Shown: one piece after another, positions 1 to 8,696 of the stretch
How positions within the stretch are numbered: position 1 is the first letter of the stretch
Layout: every line of letters starts with the position of its first letter
NCBI RefSeq assembly: GCF_014196765.1
Contig: NZ_JACIEE010000012.1
Coordinates: forward strand, 105,627-169,626
Direction of reading: 5' to 3'
From: Mycoplana azooxidifex
GTDB lineage: Bacteria; Pseudomonadota; Alphaproteobacteria; Rhizobiales; Rhizobiaceae
DNA length: 64,000 bases
Program-made: the position numbers and the translations under genes
Notes under the pieces: model-generated
What the model saw: the letters and a program-made list of their open reading frames with translations, nothing else
Databases searched by the model: none
Told to the model about the DNA's origin: nothing

Positions 1-635
1 ATGATGATCTTCTTGCCGCCCTCGAGGTCTGTCCCGGCCTGCACCGCGAGGCGCTCGGCGAGGCGCACCGATGCTTCCGTTTCGATCCAGCCCGGCGACA
101 CCCGAACGATCCGGACACCTTTGGGAGAGACTTCCTTCGACAGCGCCTTGCTGTAGGTGGAAAGTGCTGCCTTGGCCGCAGCATATGCGGTCGTCGATTC
201 CGGTAGCGGCAATACTCTCTGGATGGATGTGACATGCACGACAACGCCGCTTCCTCGGGCGACCATGTCCGGAACCAGTTCCCGATCCAATCGAACAGCC
301 GGAAAGAGGTTGAGCGACAGTTCCTTGTCCCATTCGTCATCCGATAGCGCCGAAAAGCCGCCCCCGGCCGCTGACGAGCCACCCAGCATATGGACAATGA
401 CATCGACGCCGCCAAGACGCCGACGCGTGGCTTCCGCGACAGTTGCACACCCTTCCTCGGTGGTCAGGTCGGCCTCGACGAACAACTCTTCCGGCAGGCC
501 TTCTGGGCGCATCCGCGCTGTCGTCAGCACCTGCGCTCCGAGTTCACGAAACAGGCTCACGGTCGCAGCGCCAGCCCCCTTGGTTCCGGCCGTTATAAGG
601 GCGCGTTTGCCCCTCAGGTTGAGAAAGTCGGCCAT
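1..635 (-). CDS. SDR family oxidoreductase (3' end outside window)
   Basis: Short-chain dehydrogenase/reductase, predicted cytosolic NAD(P)-dependent oxidoreductase of unknown substrate. The N-terminus ([15 protein letters not shown]) leads into a Rossmann motif in which the usual TGxxxGxG reads [17 protein letters not shown] stretch takes the place of NNAG. The catalytic Ser lies in VTSIQR and the YxxxK pair in YAAAK. About 211 codons are visible and the reading frame runs off the left edge, so the C-terminus is missing. Its ATG overlaps the TGA of the upstream SnoaL-like gene by one base (TGATG), which indicates translational coupling in a two-gene operon. Confidence 0.85.
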   Translation of the reverse strand, partial: MADFLNLRGKRALITAGTKGAGAATVSLFRELGAQVLTTARMRPEGLPEELFVEADLTTEEGCATVAEATRRRLGGVDVIVHMLGGSSAAGGGFSALSDDEWDKELSLNLFPAVRLDRELVPDMVARGSGVVVHVTSIQRVLPLPESTTAYAAAKAALSTYSKALSKEVSPKGVRIVRVSPGWIETEASVRLAERLAVQAGTDLEGGKKII

Positions 636-970
636 CACTGAATCTCCAGCCTCAGGATCTTGTCGTCCTTGATGACGAAGCTGTAGGCGACCGTCACCGG
701 GCTACCGGGAAACTGACCGCTCACCTTGGCATGGACGAGCGCACTATCTCCGTCGACCGTGGTTTCAAAAGGTTCGGCGACGTACTGAGCCGCCTTCTTT
801 GCAGCTATCCACCATTCACGGATGGCGGAGACGCCGTGGTGGCGAGCTCCTTCGTCTTCCACGACGGCTTCGACTGCAAAGGCTTTCGCCAGCGTATCCG
901 CGTCATTGCGGCTGTCGGCGTCGAAGTACATGTTCACTATACCGGGCATATCCATTGTGTTTCTCCTCAT
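635..970 (-). CDS. SnoaL-like / NTF2-fold protein
   Basis: Protein of 111 residues with the pattern of the nuclear transport factor 2 (SnoaL) superfamily: a helical start ([20 protein letters not shown]), a short acidic strand ([10 protein letters not shown]), the IREWW helix and two C-terminal strands ending in [12 protein letters not shown]. Members are small-molecule isomerases, hydrolases or binding proteins. A shorter start at the second Met (MDMPG) is possible. It is transcribed with the downstream SDR gene and divergent from the LysR gene, which probably regulates the pair. The specific reaction is unknown. Confidence 0.75.
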   Translation of the reverse strand: MRRNTMDMPGIVNMYFDADSRNDADTLAKAFAVEAVVEDEGARHHGVSAIREWWIAAKKAAQYVAEPFETTVDGDSALVHAKVSGQFPGSPVTVAYSFVIKDDKILRLEIQ

Positions 971-1051
971 CTGCTGACCCGATAGTTAGTCCTCGACCAT
1001 TGCATGCATAAGTGGGATAATGCGGCATGTGATAATGAACGGATCGGGACA

Positions 1052-1957
1052 ATGGAGCACGCTAACCTGAAGGAACTTGAAGCGGTCATCGCTATTGCAC
1101 GACGCGGAACGTTCCGCTCAGCGGCCATCGGTCTGGGCATGTCGACGACCGCGCTGAGCTACACGATAGGTAGGCTTGAGGCGGGGCTCGGCGTGCGATT
1201 GTTCAACCGCACCACGCGCAGCGTCTCGTTGACGGACGCGGGCAGGCTCTTTGTGCAGCAGGTAGCGCCTTCGCTCCAGGATCTCTATGCCGCTCTGGAT
1301 TCGGTGCGCTCGCATCGCGAGACGCCTTCCGGAACGATACGGATCAACGCGGCGCCCTTTGCGGCGCGCGCCATCATCTCACCGCTCGTGCTTGAGTTCC
1401 TGCGCCGCTATCCCGACATGAATGTCGACGTCGTCACTGAAGGAAAAATGGTCGATATCGTCAAGGACGGGTTCGATCTGGGCGTGAGGGTTGCGGGCCT
1501 CGTTCCCAGCGACATGATCGCCGTTTCGCTCGGCCGGCCCCAGCGCCACGCTGTGGTTGGGTCGCCTGCGTACTTCGAGCGACATGGCAAGCCCATGGTT
1601 CCTCCGGACCTTCTCCAACATAAATGTATTCGCGTTCGCCTGCCTGACGGGCCGCTGTTTCGCTGGCGTTTCGAAAAGGATGGGGAGCAGGTGCAGATCG
1701 ATGTGCGCGGCCCGATCACGCTGGACGAGGCGAGCCTTGTGAGGACCGCACTCCTCGAAAACACTGGTGTTGGCTACATCTTCGAACGGGACGTTTTTCC
1801 GGACATAGAAGCAGGCCATCTCGTCCGTGTTCTGGCGGACTGGACGCCTCCCTACCCTGGACTTTGCCTTTACTATCCTGGGCGTCGCAATCTTTCGGCT
1901 GGCGTCAGAGCGTTTCTCGATCTGGCTCGGGAGCTGGCGCGGCGAACAACAGCGTGA
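1052..1957 (+). CDS. LysR family transcriptional regulator
   Basis: LTTR of about 301 residues. An N-terminal winged HTH ([20 protein letters not shown], then [20 protein letters not shown]) is followed by the ligand-binding domain from about residue 90 ([17 protein letters not shown]). The ATG at 1052 is preferred over the upstream ATG at 1004 because LysR proteins start just before the first helix. It is divergent from the SnoaL/SDR pair, the classical arrangement for a LysR regulator and its target. The inducer is not predictable. Confidence 0.88.
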   Translation: MEHANLKELEAVIAIARRGTFRSAAIGLGMSTTALSYTIGRLEAGLGVRLFNRTTRSVSLTDAGRLFVQQVAPSLQDLYAALDSVRSHRETPSGTIRINAAPFAARAIISPLVLEFLRRYPDMNVDVVTEGKMVDIVKDGFDLGVRVAGLVPSDMIAVSLGRPQRHAVVGSPAYFERHGKPMVPPDLLQHKCIRVRLPDGPLFRWRFEKDGEQVQIDVRGPITLDEASLVRTALLENTGVGYIFERDVFPDIEAGHLVRVLADWTPPYPGLCLYYPGRRNLSAGVRAFLDLARELARRTTA

Positions 1958-2274
1958 CATCAACCGAGACGTGATGTCTCAAGCCATCGCCTCGCTCTTG
2001 AAGGGATTCGAACCGTGCTTACCAAGCAAACTTTTCCCGGCTTGCTGGCAAGGCCGGTTCCCTTGGATACACTCACGCCATCGCTCTAGCACGTAGCCAG
2101 CACATACCATGAACAAAAGCGGTTAGAGGCGTAAGGCCAATTTATGGAACTGAGAGAGGTGATGGTAAAGACGCGCTGCCGGCCGCCACTACGCAGATGT
2201 GGAGCGAGATCGCTCAGCTTGCGCTCGCCTGTCCGCGGGGACGTCTAGTCGCACTCAACTGGCCGAGATTAGCT
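1958..2274. other. Intergenic region with a tRNA T-arm-like 19-mer
   Basis: No supported gene. At 1996-2014 the sequence TCTTGAAGGGATTCGAACC resembles the reverse complement of a tRNA TpsiC loop, but the flanks cannot form a T-stem, so it is not a tRNA. The same 19-mer with one mismatch recurs at 49544-49562. Confidence 0.4.
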
Positions 2275-3333
2275 TTACAGTGCCACCCACCTGCATACGG
2301 CCTCGCCGGCAGCCGCTGTACCAAGCTTTCCTCCTATGTCTTGAGTGGCTTCACCCCGACGAACCGCCTCACTGACGGCTTTTTCGATTGCAGATGAGGC
2401 GTCAACGTAGGCCTGCTCATTTTTCCGGTGCCCATACCAGGCGAGTAGTTGTGCTGTGGACAAGATCAACGAGATCGGATTGGCGATGTCCTTGCCTGCT
2501 ATATCCGGTGCCGAGCCGTGCGATGCCTGTGCCATCGCATAGTGGGCGCCGGCATTGATAGAGCCGCCCAGGCCAAGGCTCCCCGAAAGTTCGGCCGTCA
2601 GGTCTGACAGGATGTCGCCATACATGTTGGTCGTGACAATGACATCGAAGCGTGCCGGCGCACGCACGACATGGGCCATCATGGCGTCGACGAGGAAATC
2701 CTCCGTCAGAATGTCCGGATATGATTTCGCCATGTCGCGGCAGATGTCGAGAAACATACCGTCGGTCGTCTTGAGCACATTCGCCTTGTGCACGAAGGTC
2801 ACCTTGCCGCGACGGGCCGAGGCGAGCTCGAATGCTGTCTTCGCAATGCGCTCACAGCAGAGCCGCGTAATGCGGCGGATGGCGATCGCCACGTCTGCGG
2901 TGACAAGAATCTCGCCATTGCCACTTTCCATGTTGCGATCCGTATAGAAGCCCTCCGTGTTTTCGCGCACGACGACGAGGTCGAACGGGCCGACCCTGTC
3001 GGGAACGCCTTCATAGGTGCGCGAAGGACGGATGTTGGCGAAGAGATCGAGGCGCTTGCGGAAGAACATGGACGGGTTGATCTCGCCGCGGGACTCGTCC
3101 TTGAAATCGAAGGTCGCCGCCGGCCCGAGGATGAGGCCGTCGGCCTCCCGCACCTTGTCCAGCACATCCTCGGTGATCGTCGCGCCGTGACGGGCAAGGC
3201 TCACATGTCCCATCAATTCTTCTTCGATCACAAGCGACAGGCCGAACCGCTCCGCCGCGGTATCCAGTACCCTACGTGTCGCCGCGCTGATTTCCGGGCC
3301 GATACCGTCTCCAGGCAGAAGGACGAGCTTCAT
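2275..3333 (-). CDS. Isocitrate/isopropylmalate dehydrogenase family protein
   Basis: NAD(P)-dependent beta-decarboxylating dehydrogenase of the IDH/IPMDH family, 352 residues. It begins MKLVLLPGDGIGPE and carries the family signature around NMYGDILSDLTAELSGS plus the nucleotide-loop HGSAPDIAGKDIANP. The ATG at 3333 starts directly at the first strand, so the in-frame ATG at 3351 is less likely. Members act on isocitrate, 3-isopropylmalate, tartrate or related 2-hydroxy di-acids. The neighbouring tricarboxylate transporter and catabolic enzymes suggest peripheral carbon catabolism rather than leucine synthesis. It is divergent from the GntR gene with an operator-like motif between them. Confidence 0.85.
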   Translation of the reverse strand: MKLVLLPGDGIGPEISAATRRVLDTAAERFGLSLVIEEELMGHVSLARHGATITEDVLDKVREADGLILGPAATFDFKDESRGEINPSMFFRKRLDLFANIRPSRTYEGVPDRVGPFDLVVVRENTEGFYTDRNMESGNGEILVTADVAIAIRRITRLCCERIAKTAFELASARRGKVTFVHKANVLKTTDGMFLDICRDMAKSYPDILTEDFLVDAMMAHVVRAPARFDVIVTTNMYGDILSDLTAELSGSLGLGGSINAGAHYAMAQASHGSAPDIAGKDIANPISLILSTAQLLAWYGHRKNEQAYVDASSAIEKAVSEAVRRGEATQDIGGKLGTAAAGEAVCRWVAL

Positions 3334-3353
3334 TGATTTCTCCAAGAACATTA

Positions 3354-3369
3354 GTGTACATGCGCATAC
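3354..3369 (+). promoter_or_regulatory. Candidate GntR operator, copy 1
   Basis: GTGTACATGCGCATAC lies in the 97-bp gap between the divergent dehydrogenase and GntR genes. Its counterpart, GTATACATTTGCGTAC, lies on the minus strand at 10357-10372 in the promoter of the TPP-enzyme gene; 12 of 16 positions match and both are partly palindromic. A site shared by the regulator gene and the operon start is what a local GntR/FCD repressor would produce. Inference only. Confidence 0.5.
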
Positions 3370-3430
3370 GCGCGGATAGAATGGATTCGTCTGGGATGGC
3401 GGGCCACGGCGACGGACGGTGGAAAGAACG

Positions 3431-4099
3431 ATGAAAAACGAAACCTCTCACCGCGAAGGAAGCCGAGATCTCGGCTGGGCGGCCTATCTCAAGCTCAAGG
3501 AAGCGATCGAAGACGGGCAGATTACACCCGGCACCCGTGTGACTGAGGTGGAACTGAGCGACCGGCTCAAAATGTCGCGCACGCCGGTACGCGAGGCGAT
3601 CTACCGCCTCGAAGTCGAGGGCCTGCTCAGCCACGAGCCGCGGCGCGGCCTCGTCGTCACTCAGCCCGACCATCAGATGGTCGTGGAACTCTACACGATG
3701 CGCGAGGCGTTGGAGGGCACGGCGGCGCGCCTTGCCGCCCAGCATGCGACCGAGGCCGAACTCGCTACGCTCGCCGAGATCAACCAGCAGGAGCCGGGCC
3801 TCCACGACCAGCCGCGCATGCTCTCGCGTCTCAACCGTCGCTTTCATGCGCTGATTTCGATGTCGGCGCACAACCGCTACCTGTTGAAGAGCCTTGAGAA
3901 CATGGCCTCGACGACCGCCCTGCTGCCGACGATGCTCAATCTCGAGGGACGCCCGGAACAGGCCTATACCGAGCACAAGGCGATCCTGGATGCCATCGTC
4001 AGCCGCAAGGCGGATGCCGCCGAGGAGGCAGCGCGCGCACACATCCGTTCGGCCGGCCGCTGGCGAATAGAACTGATCTCGAGAAGCTATCAAGAGTGA
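3431..4099 (+). CDS. GntR family transcriptional regulator (FCD subfamily)
   Basis: Regulator of 222 residues. The N-terminal winged HTH spans about residues 10-75, with the typical RVTEVELSDRLKMSRTPVREAIYRLEVEGLL. An all-helical FCD effector domain follows (LYTMREALEGTAARLAA, LNRRFHALI, EHKAILDAI). The in-frame GTG at 3419 is a possible alternative start. It is divergent from the dehydrogenase gene and its 3' end overlaps the convergent tctA by 10 bp. Probably the repressor of the surrounding transporter/ALDH/TPP operon, responding to an organic acid. Confidence 0.85.
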   Translation: MKNETSHREGSRDLGWAAYLKLKEAIEDGQITPGTRVTEVELSDRLKMSRTPVREAIYRLEVEGLLSHEPRRGLVVTQPDHQMVVELYTMREALEGTAARLAAQHATEAELATLAEINQQEPGLHDQPRMLSRLNRRFHALISMSAHNRYLLKSLENMASTTALLPTMLNLEGRPEQAYTEHKAILDAIVSRKADAAEEAARAHIRSAGRWRIELISRSYQE

Positions 4100-5607
4100 C
4101 GCTCCGTGATTGCGCTCTCCCGCTCTTCGCGGACCTCACGATAGAGCCGGAGCACCGACATGCCGATGACGGCAACGGCGGCGAGGGTAAAGACCAGCGA
4201 GATCGGCCGGGTGACGAAGACCGTGGCATCGCCCTGGGCGATATTGAGAGACTGGCCGATGGCACTCTCGATCGGCTTGCCGAGTATGAAGGCCAGAATG
4301 GCCGGCGCGAGCGGATAGTTGAGCCATTTCAGCCCGGCACCGATGAGCGTGAAGGTTGCGAGCGCCAGGATGTCGAAGGGATTGTTCTGGACGGTGTAGA
4401 CACCGATCAGCGACACGACGACGATGATGGCGCCGATCAGGTTACCGGGCAGCCGGAGGATGGCCACCCACATGCCGATCAGCGGCAGGCTGAGCGCGAG
4501 CAGGATGCCGTTGCCCACGACCATGCTGGCGATGAGGCCCCAGGCGACGTCGGGGTGATCGCGGAACATTAGCGGGCCGGGCGTCACCCCCTGGATCATC
4601 AGCGCACCGAACAGAATCGACAGCGCCGCCGAACCGGGGATGCCGAGCGTCATGAGCGGCAGGAAGCTGGCATTGGCGAAGGCGTTGTTGGCGGTCTCCG
4701 GACCGGCGACGCCCTCGATCGCGCCCTTGCCGAACTCCTCCGGATGACGGGTTACACGGCGCTCAACGGCATATGAGAAAAAGGTGCTGACGGCTGATGC
4801 CATGCCCGGAAGGACGCCGAGCATCATGCCGATGCCGGTGCCGCGTGCGATCGCACCGATGCTGCGCTTCATGTCGCTCGCTGTCGGCAGAAGGCGCGTG
4901 ATGCGTGCCGCGGCATTGCCGGTCTCGAACGGCTTGAAGACGCTGAGCAGAACATCGGAAAGGCCGTAGAAGCCCATGATGATGGCCAGGATCGGGATAC
5001 CGTCGAGCAGGTTCACATTGCCGAAGGTCAGGCGGGTTACACCAAGCGCCGGGTCGGTGCCGATTTGCGACAGCATCAGGCCGAACACTACCATGATCAG
5101 GCCCTTGACGATCGAGCTGCCGAGCAGGCCCGCGGCAAGCGTCAGGCCGAGGATCATTAGCGTCGCATATTCCGGCGGGCCGAGCTGGAGCGCGAGACGG
5201 CTGATCGGCAGCGCCAGGACGGCGAGCATGACCGTTGCCACCGTTCCGCCGACGAAGGACCCGATCGCCGAGATCGACAGGGCGGCGCCGGCCCGGCCCT
5301 GCCGCGCCATGGGATAGCCCTCGAAGGTGGTGACGATCGATTCGGATTCGCCCGGCACGTTCATCAGGACGCTGGTGATCGTCCCGCCATAGGCTGCGCC
5401 GTAGAAGATGCTGGCGAGCATGATGATCGCGCCAGCGGGATCGAGATGGTAGGTGATCGGGATCAGCAGCGCCATTCCGGCGCTCTGGCCGACGCCCGGA
5501 AGAACGCCGACCAGCATTCCCGTAAGGCAGCCGATCAGGGCGAAGAGCAAGTTTTGCCAGGTGAAGACGACGTCGAACCCGTGCAGCAGACCGAACAGTC
5601 CTTCCAT
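4090..5607 (-). CDS. tctA: Tripartite tricarboxylate transporter, large permease TctA
   Basis: Large membrane subunit of a TTT transporter, 505 residues and fully hydrophobic apart from short loops. TctA hallmarks are seen: the [17 protein letters not shown] segment near residue 40, the central [20 protein letters not shown] repeat of that motif, and [20 protein letters not shown]. It imports a carboxylate using the ion gradient together with TctB and the periplasmic TctC. It follows tctB by 10 bp and is the last gene of the minus-strand operon. The substrate is unproven; di- or tricarboxylates or aromatic acids are all known for the family. Confidence 0.92.
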   Translation of the reverse strand: MEGLFGLLHGFDVVFTWQNLLFALIGCLTGMLVGVLPGVGQSAGMALLIPITYHLDPAGAIIMLASIFYGAAYGGTITSVLMNVPGESESIVTTFEGYPMARQGRAGAALSISAIGSFVGGTVATVMLAVLALPISRLALQLGPPEYATLMILGLTLAAGLLGSSIVKGLIMVVFGLMLSQIGTDPALGVTRLTFGNVNLLDGIPILAIIMGFYGLSDVLLSVFKPFETGNAAARITRLLPTASDMKRSIGAIARGTGIGMMLGVLPGMASAVSTFFSYAVERRVTRHPEEFGKGAIEGVAGPETANNAFANASFLPLMTLGIPGSAALSILFGALMIQGVTPGPLMFRDHPDVAWGLIASMVVGNGILLALSLPLIGMWVAILRLPGNLIGAIIVVVSLIGVYTVQNNPFDILALATFTLIGAGLKWLNYPLAPAILAFILGKPIESAIGQSLNIAQGDATVFVTRPISLVFTLAAVAVIGMSVLRLYREVREERESAITERHS

Positions 5608-5617
5608 CGTGGACCTC

Positions 5618-6142
5618 CTACAGACCGAAGACCGCGAGCGGCTCGAATGCGGCGCGGGGCAGGTTGACGCCGAGCATTATACCGAACACCAGCCAGGCGA
5701 CGACGACGGCGATGACGGCCTCGACCATGCTTCGACGCAACGGACGACCGAGCAGGACGAGCGACATGAAGGTGAGGACGACTGTCGAAACGAGAAAGCC
5801 CGCGGGTTCGAGCAGAAGACCGTAGGCGAAGATCGTCGTCGTCAGAGCGGCGAAGCGGATCATGCCGCTGCGCGTTGCAACGAATTGATCGTCGCTTTCA
5901 TCGGCATTCAGCAGGGCGGCGGGATGCTCCGGCGTCGGCCTTGCAAGAACGGTGCGCCGGTGCGTCATCAGGAGCCCAATCGCCTGCAGCACCGCCAGAC
6001 CCAGCATCGTGAAGGCCAGCACCTTGATGAAGAGACCGGGCCCCGGCCCAAAGCGTGTCATCACCTGCAGGTCCGCGCTGGCGACGAGCGCGCCCGCGGA
6101 AACCGCAAACCAGGCGATGCAACCGACCCATTCCTTGGACAT
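5618..6142 (-). CDS. tctB: Tripartite tricarboxylate transporter, small permease TctB
   Basis: TctB-family membrane protein of 174 residues with about four transmembrane segments (AWFAVSAGALVAS, VLAFTMLGLAVLQAIGLLM, IRFAALTTTIFAYGLLL, VEAVIAVVVAWLVFGIML). The start at 6142 (MSKEWVG) is chosen because the open frame further upstream has no hydrophobic or family-like content and overlaps tctC. It lies between tctC and tctA, the canonical TTT gene order. Sequence conservation in this subunit is low, so the call rests on topology and context. Confidence 0.85.
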   Translation of the reverse strand: MSKEWVGCIAWFAVSAGALVASADLQVMTRFGPGPGLFIKVLAFTMLGLAVLQAIGLLMTHRRTVLARPTPEHPAALLNADESDDQFVATRSGMIRFAALTTTIFAYGLLLEPAGFLVSTVVLTFMSLVLLGRPLRRSMVEAVIAVVVAWLVFGIMLGVNLPRAAFEPLAVFGL

Positions 6143-6194
6143 GGCACTTCCTATCGGGTGGGGCCGGCGGAGGTCCGTCCGCCGGCCGTGTCGA

Positions 6195-7181
6195 TCACTT
6201 CGGGGCGGACAGCTCGCGGAACTTTTCCACCTGCGGGCGGAAGGCCTCGTCGAGGCCCTTCCACAGCGCCGTCGCATCGGCCGAGTTCATGTAGCGGATC
6301 TGCACAGCGCGTTCTGAGGCGACCTTGCGGTATTCCGGATCGGAGGTGATTTCCTCGATCGCAGCCTCCAGCATGGAGACGACCTCCGCCGGCAGGCCGG
6401 CAGGGCCGACCAGCACCCGGCTCGTCGACAGGGCGACGTCCACGCCCTGCTCCCTAGCCGTCGGGATGCCCTCGATCTCCGGGCTGGGGGCATCGGCCAG
6501 CACGGCCAGGAAGCGAATGTCGCCGTTCTGCGCCGCCGGATGCAGTTCCGAGAACGTATCGCTGACGACCTGGATATGGCCGCCGAGCAGCGAACTCATC
6601 AGCATGCCCGGCTCGCTGATGGCCGTCCAGTTGACGTTGATGCCGGCCGCCTCGTTGACCAGCATGAGGCCGAGATGGCCGATGGCCAGCGCGCCGTTGC
6701 TGGCCGCGGTGATAGCGGTGTTCGACTTGGCGTCGCTGACGAGATCGCCGAGCGTCTTGTATGGGCTGTTCTTGGCCACGGCGAGAGCGACCGTGCCGTA
6801 GTCATGCATGGCGATGATGGTCAGGTCGTCGGGGGTGAAATTGCCGCCGCGATCGGGATCGAGATAGAGCATGTTTGATGCCGGGATCGGCACGAAGGCC
6901 AGCGTGTAGCCATCCGGGCTTGCCGGCACGACACGCGTCAGGGCCTGAAGGCCGCCGCCGCCCGGGTAGTTCTCGACGATGAAATTGCCGCCCAGCTTCT
7001 TTTCGAGCGCATCGGCCAGAAGCCGGCCCGCAATGTCGGTTCCGCCGCCGGCGCCGAAGCCGACCATGATCTTCACCGTCTTGCGTTCACCCGGATAGAC
7101 ATCCTGCGCGAGCGCCGCCGATACCATCATGCCGGCTGCGACTACCGCCCCGATCAGGCCCTTGATTGCAAATGTGTTCAT
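6195..7181 (-). CDS. tctC: Tripartite tricarboxylate transporter substrate-binding protein (Bug/TctC)
   Basis: Periplasmic Bug-family receptor of 328 residues. It has a signal peptide (MNTFAIKGLIGAVVAAGMM...SAALA, cleavage before QDVYPG). The mature N-terminus shows the family pattern KIMVGFGAGGGTDIAGRLLADAL, followed by FIVENYPGGGG. The protein captures an organic anion and delivers it to TctAB. The start at 7181 gives a cleaner signal peptide than the ATG at 7187. It sits downstream of the aldehyde dehydrogenase gene in one operon. Confidence 0.9.
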   Translation of the reverse strand: MNTFAIKGLIGAVVAAGMMVSAALAQDVYPGERKTVKIMVGFGAGGGTDIAGRLLADALEKKLGGNFIVENYPGGGGLQALTRVVPASPDGYTLAFVPIPASNMLYLDPDRGGNFTPDDLTIIAMHDYGTVALAVAKNSPYKTLGDLVSDAKSNTAITAASNGALAIGHLGLMLVNEAAGINVNWTAISEPGMLMSSLLGGHIQVVSDTFSELHPAAQNGDIRFLAVLADAPSPEIEGIPTAREQGVDVALSTSRVLVGPAGLPAEVVSMLEAAIEEITSDPEYRKVASERAVQIRYMNSADATALWKGLDEAFRPQVEKFRELSAPK

Positions 7182-7264
7182 TAACACTCCTCCTCCTCGC
7201 TGCGAGCAGGCGCTGCAGCACGCGCATGACGGGTCCCACCGGACCCAGCATTCATCTCCCGCGG

Positions 7265-8695
7265 CTAGAGCCGCATCGTGACCAGACGTTCCTCAGTCAT
7301 CTCCCGCACCGCGAATTTCGGCCCCTCCTGGCCAAAACCGCTCTGCTTCACACCGCCATAGGGCATGAGGTCGATGCGACTGGAACTCGTCTCGTTGAAA
7401 TGCAGGCCCCCGACGTCCAGCCCATCGATCGCCCGGCGGACGATGTCGAGCCTGTTGGTGAAGACGCCGGCGGCCAGCCCGAAGGGCGAGGCATTCGCGC
7501 GCGCGATCACCTCCTCGAAATCATCGAACGGCAGAACGCTGACGACCGGTCCGAAAATCTCCTCGCAAGTGACCCGCATGTCCGCCGCGACGCCCGTCAG
7601 CACGATGGGGCGCAGGCAGGCACCGCTCCTCTCGAGCGGTGTCAGCAGACGCGCGCCAGCACCCTCGGCCTCCTGCACCCAGCGTTCGACACGCTCTGCA
7701 GCGGCAAGGCTGACCAGCGGGCCGACCACGGTCGCGGCGTCCCGGGGATCACCGACAACCATGGCCTTTGCGCCAGCGATGAGACGCTCCAGCACCGTGT
7801 CCAGGATGCTGCTGTGGACGTGCAGGAGTTGGATGGAGCTGCAGACCTGACCGGCCTTGCGAAAGCTGGCCGAAACGACCTTCGGCACGGCCGCGTTGAG
7901 GTCCGCGTCGGCGCAGAGCACCGTCGAAGCGATCGAACCAAGCTCCATCTGGGTACGCCTGAGCCCGGCCCTGCCCTGGATGGCGCGGCCGGCGGCCGTG
8001 CTGCCGGTAAAGGCGATGTAGCGGATGGCTTCCTCGGCGATCAGCAGTTCTGCCGTTTCGACGCCGCCATGCAAAATGGCGAGAAAGCCCTCCGGCACCC
8101 CAGCCTCGGCGAGGATCTCGATCAGCAGGGCCGCCGTCGCCGGCGTGTGCAGCGACGGCTTCAGCACGACCGGATTGCCCGCCGCAAAGGCCGGCGCCAC
8201 CTTATGTGTGACCGTGTTCAGCGGCGAATTAAAGGGGGTGATAGCGAGAACCGGGCCGACCGGAACGCGATGCGTGAAGCCGATGCGGCCCTGCCCCTGC
8301 GGAGAGCCGGACATCGGCACCATTTCGCCGGCAAGTTCGCGAGCTGCCATGGCCGAAAGCCGCAGCGTCTCCTGGCAGCGGTCGATTTCGCCGTCGGCGT
8401 CGCTGCACGGAAAGCCCGCCTCGATCGCCATGAGGGTGCGGAAATCCTCGCGCCGCTCGGCAACAAGCGGGATCGCGCGTTCGAGGATCTGGGCCCGCTC
8501 CGCCGGCGACGGCGCACCGGCTCGGTGGGCCGCGAGCGCGGCCGCCACGGCAACGCCGATCTCCTCCTTGCCGGCAATCGAGACGGTGCCGGCCGGCTCG
8601 AGCGTGTATTTGTCGAGAACGGCCTCGGTGCGTACCGACGTGCGCCAACCGCCCTTGAAGAAAAGCTCGGTGTGGATGTGGTCCGGATACTGCAT
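7265..8695 (-). CDS. Aldehyde dehydrogenase family protein
   Basis: NAD(P)-dependent aldehyde dehydrogenase of 476 residues. Visible elements are the N of ITPFNSPLN, the coenzyme loop AFTGSTAAGRAIQ, the general-base Glu in MELGSIAST, the nucleophilic Cys in AGQVCSSIQ and EEIFGPVVSVLPF near the C-terminus. The start at 8695 leaves a single base after the TAA of the TPP-enzyme gene, so the two are co-transcribed and probably act in sequence: the TPP enzyme would make an aldehyde from a 2-oxo acid and this enzyme would oxidise it. The substrate is inferred, not shown. Confidence 0.88.
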   Translation of the reverse strand: MQYPDHIHTELFFKGGWRTSVRTEAVLDKYTLEPAGTVSIAGKEEIGVAVAAALAAHRAGAPSPAERAQILERAIPLVAERREDFRTLMAIEAGFPCSDADGEIDRCQETLRLSAMAARELAGEMVPMSGSPQGQGRIGFTHRVPVGPVLAITPFNSPLNTVTHKVAPAFAAGNPVVLKPSLHTPATAALLIEILAEAGVPEGFLAILHGGVETAELLIAEEAIRYIAFTGSTAAGRAIQGRAGLRRTQMELGSIASTVLCADADLNAAVPKVVSASFRKAGQVCSSIQLLHVHSSILDTVLERLIAGAKAMVVGDPRDAATVVGPLVSLAAAERVERWVQEAEGAGARLLTPLERSGACLRPIVLTGVAADMRVTCEEIFGPVVSVLPFDDFEEVIARANASPFGLAAGVFTNRLDIVRRAIDGLDVGGLHFNETSSSRIDLMPYGGVKQSGFGQEGPKFAVREMTEERLVTMRL

Positions 8696-8696
8696 C

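Noticed and set aside
1990..2020. tRNA gene or tmRNA 3' end
   Set aside because: T-loop-like sequence only; flanks cannot form the 5-bp T-stem or an acceptor stem.
5453..6349. Long plus-strand open frame opposite tctB/tctA
   Set aside because: Arg/Gln-rich shadow of the minus-strand genes, no family resemblance.
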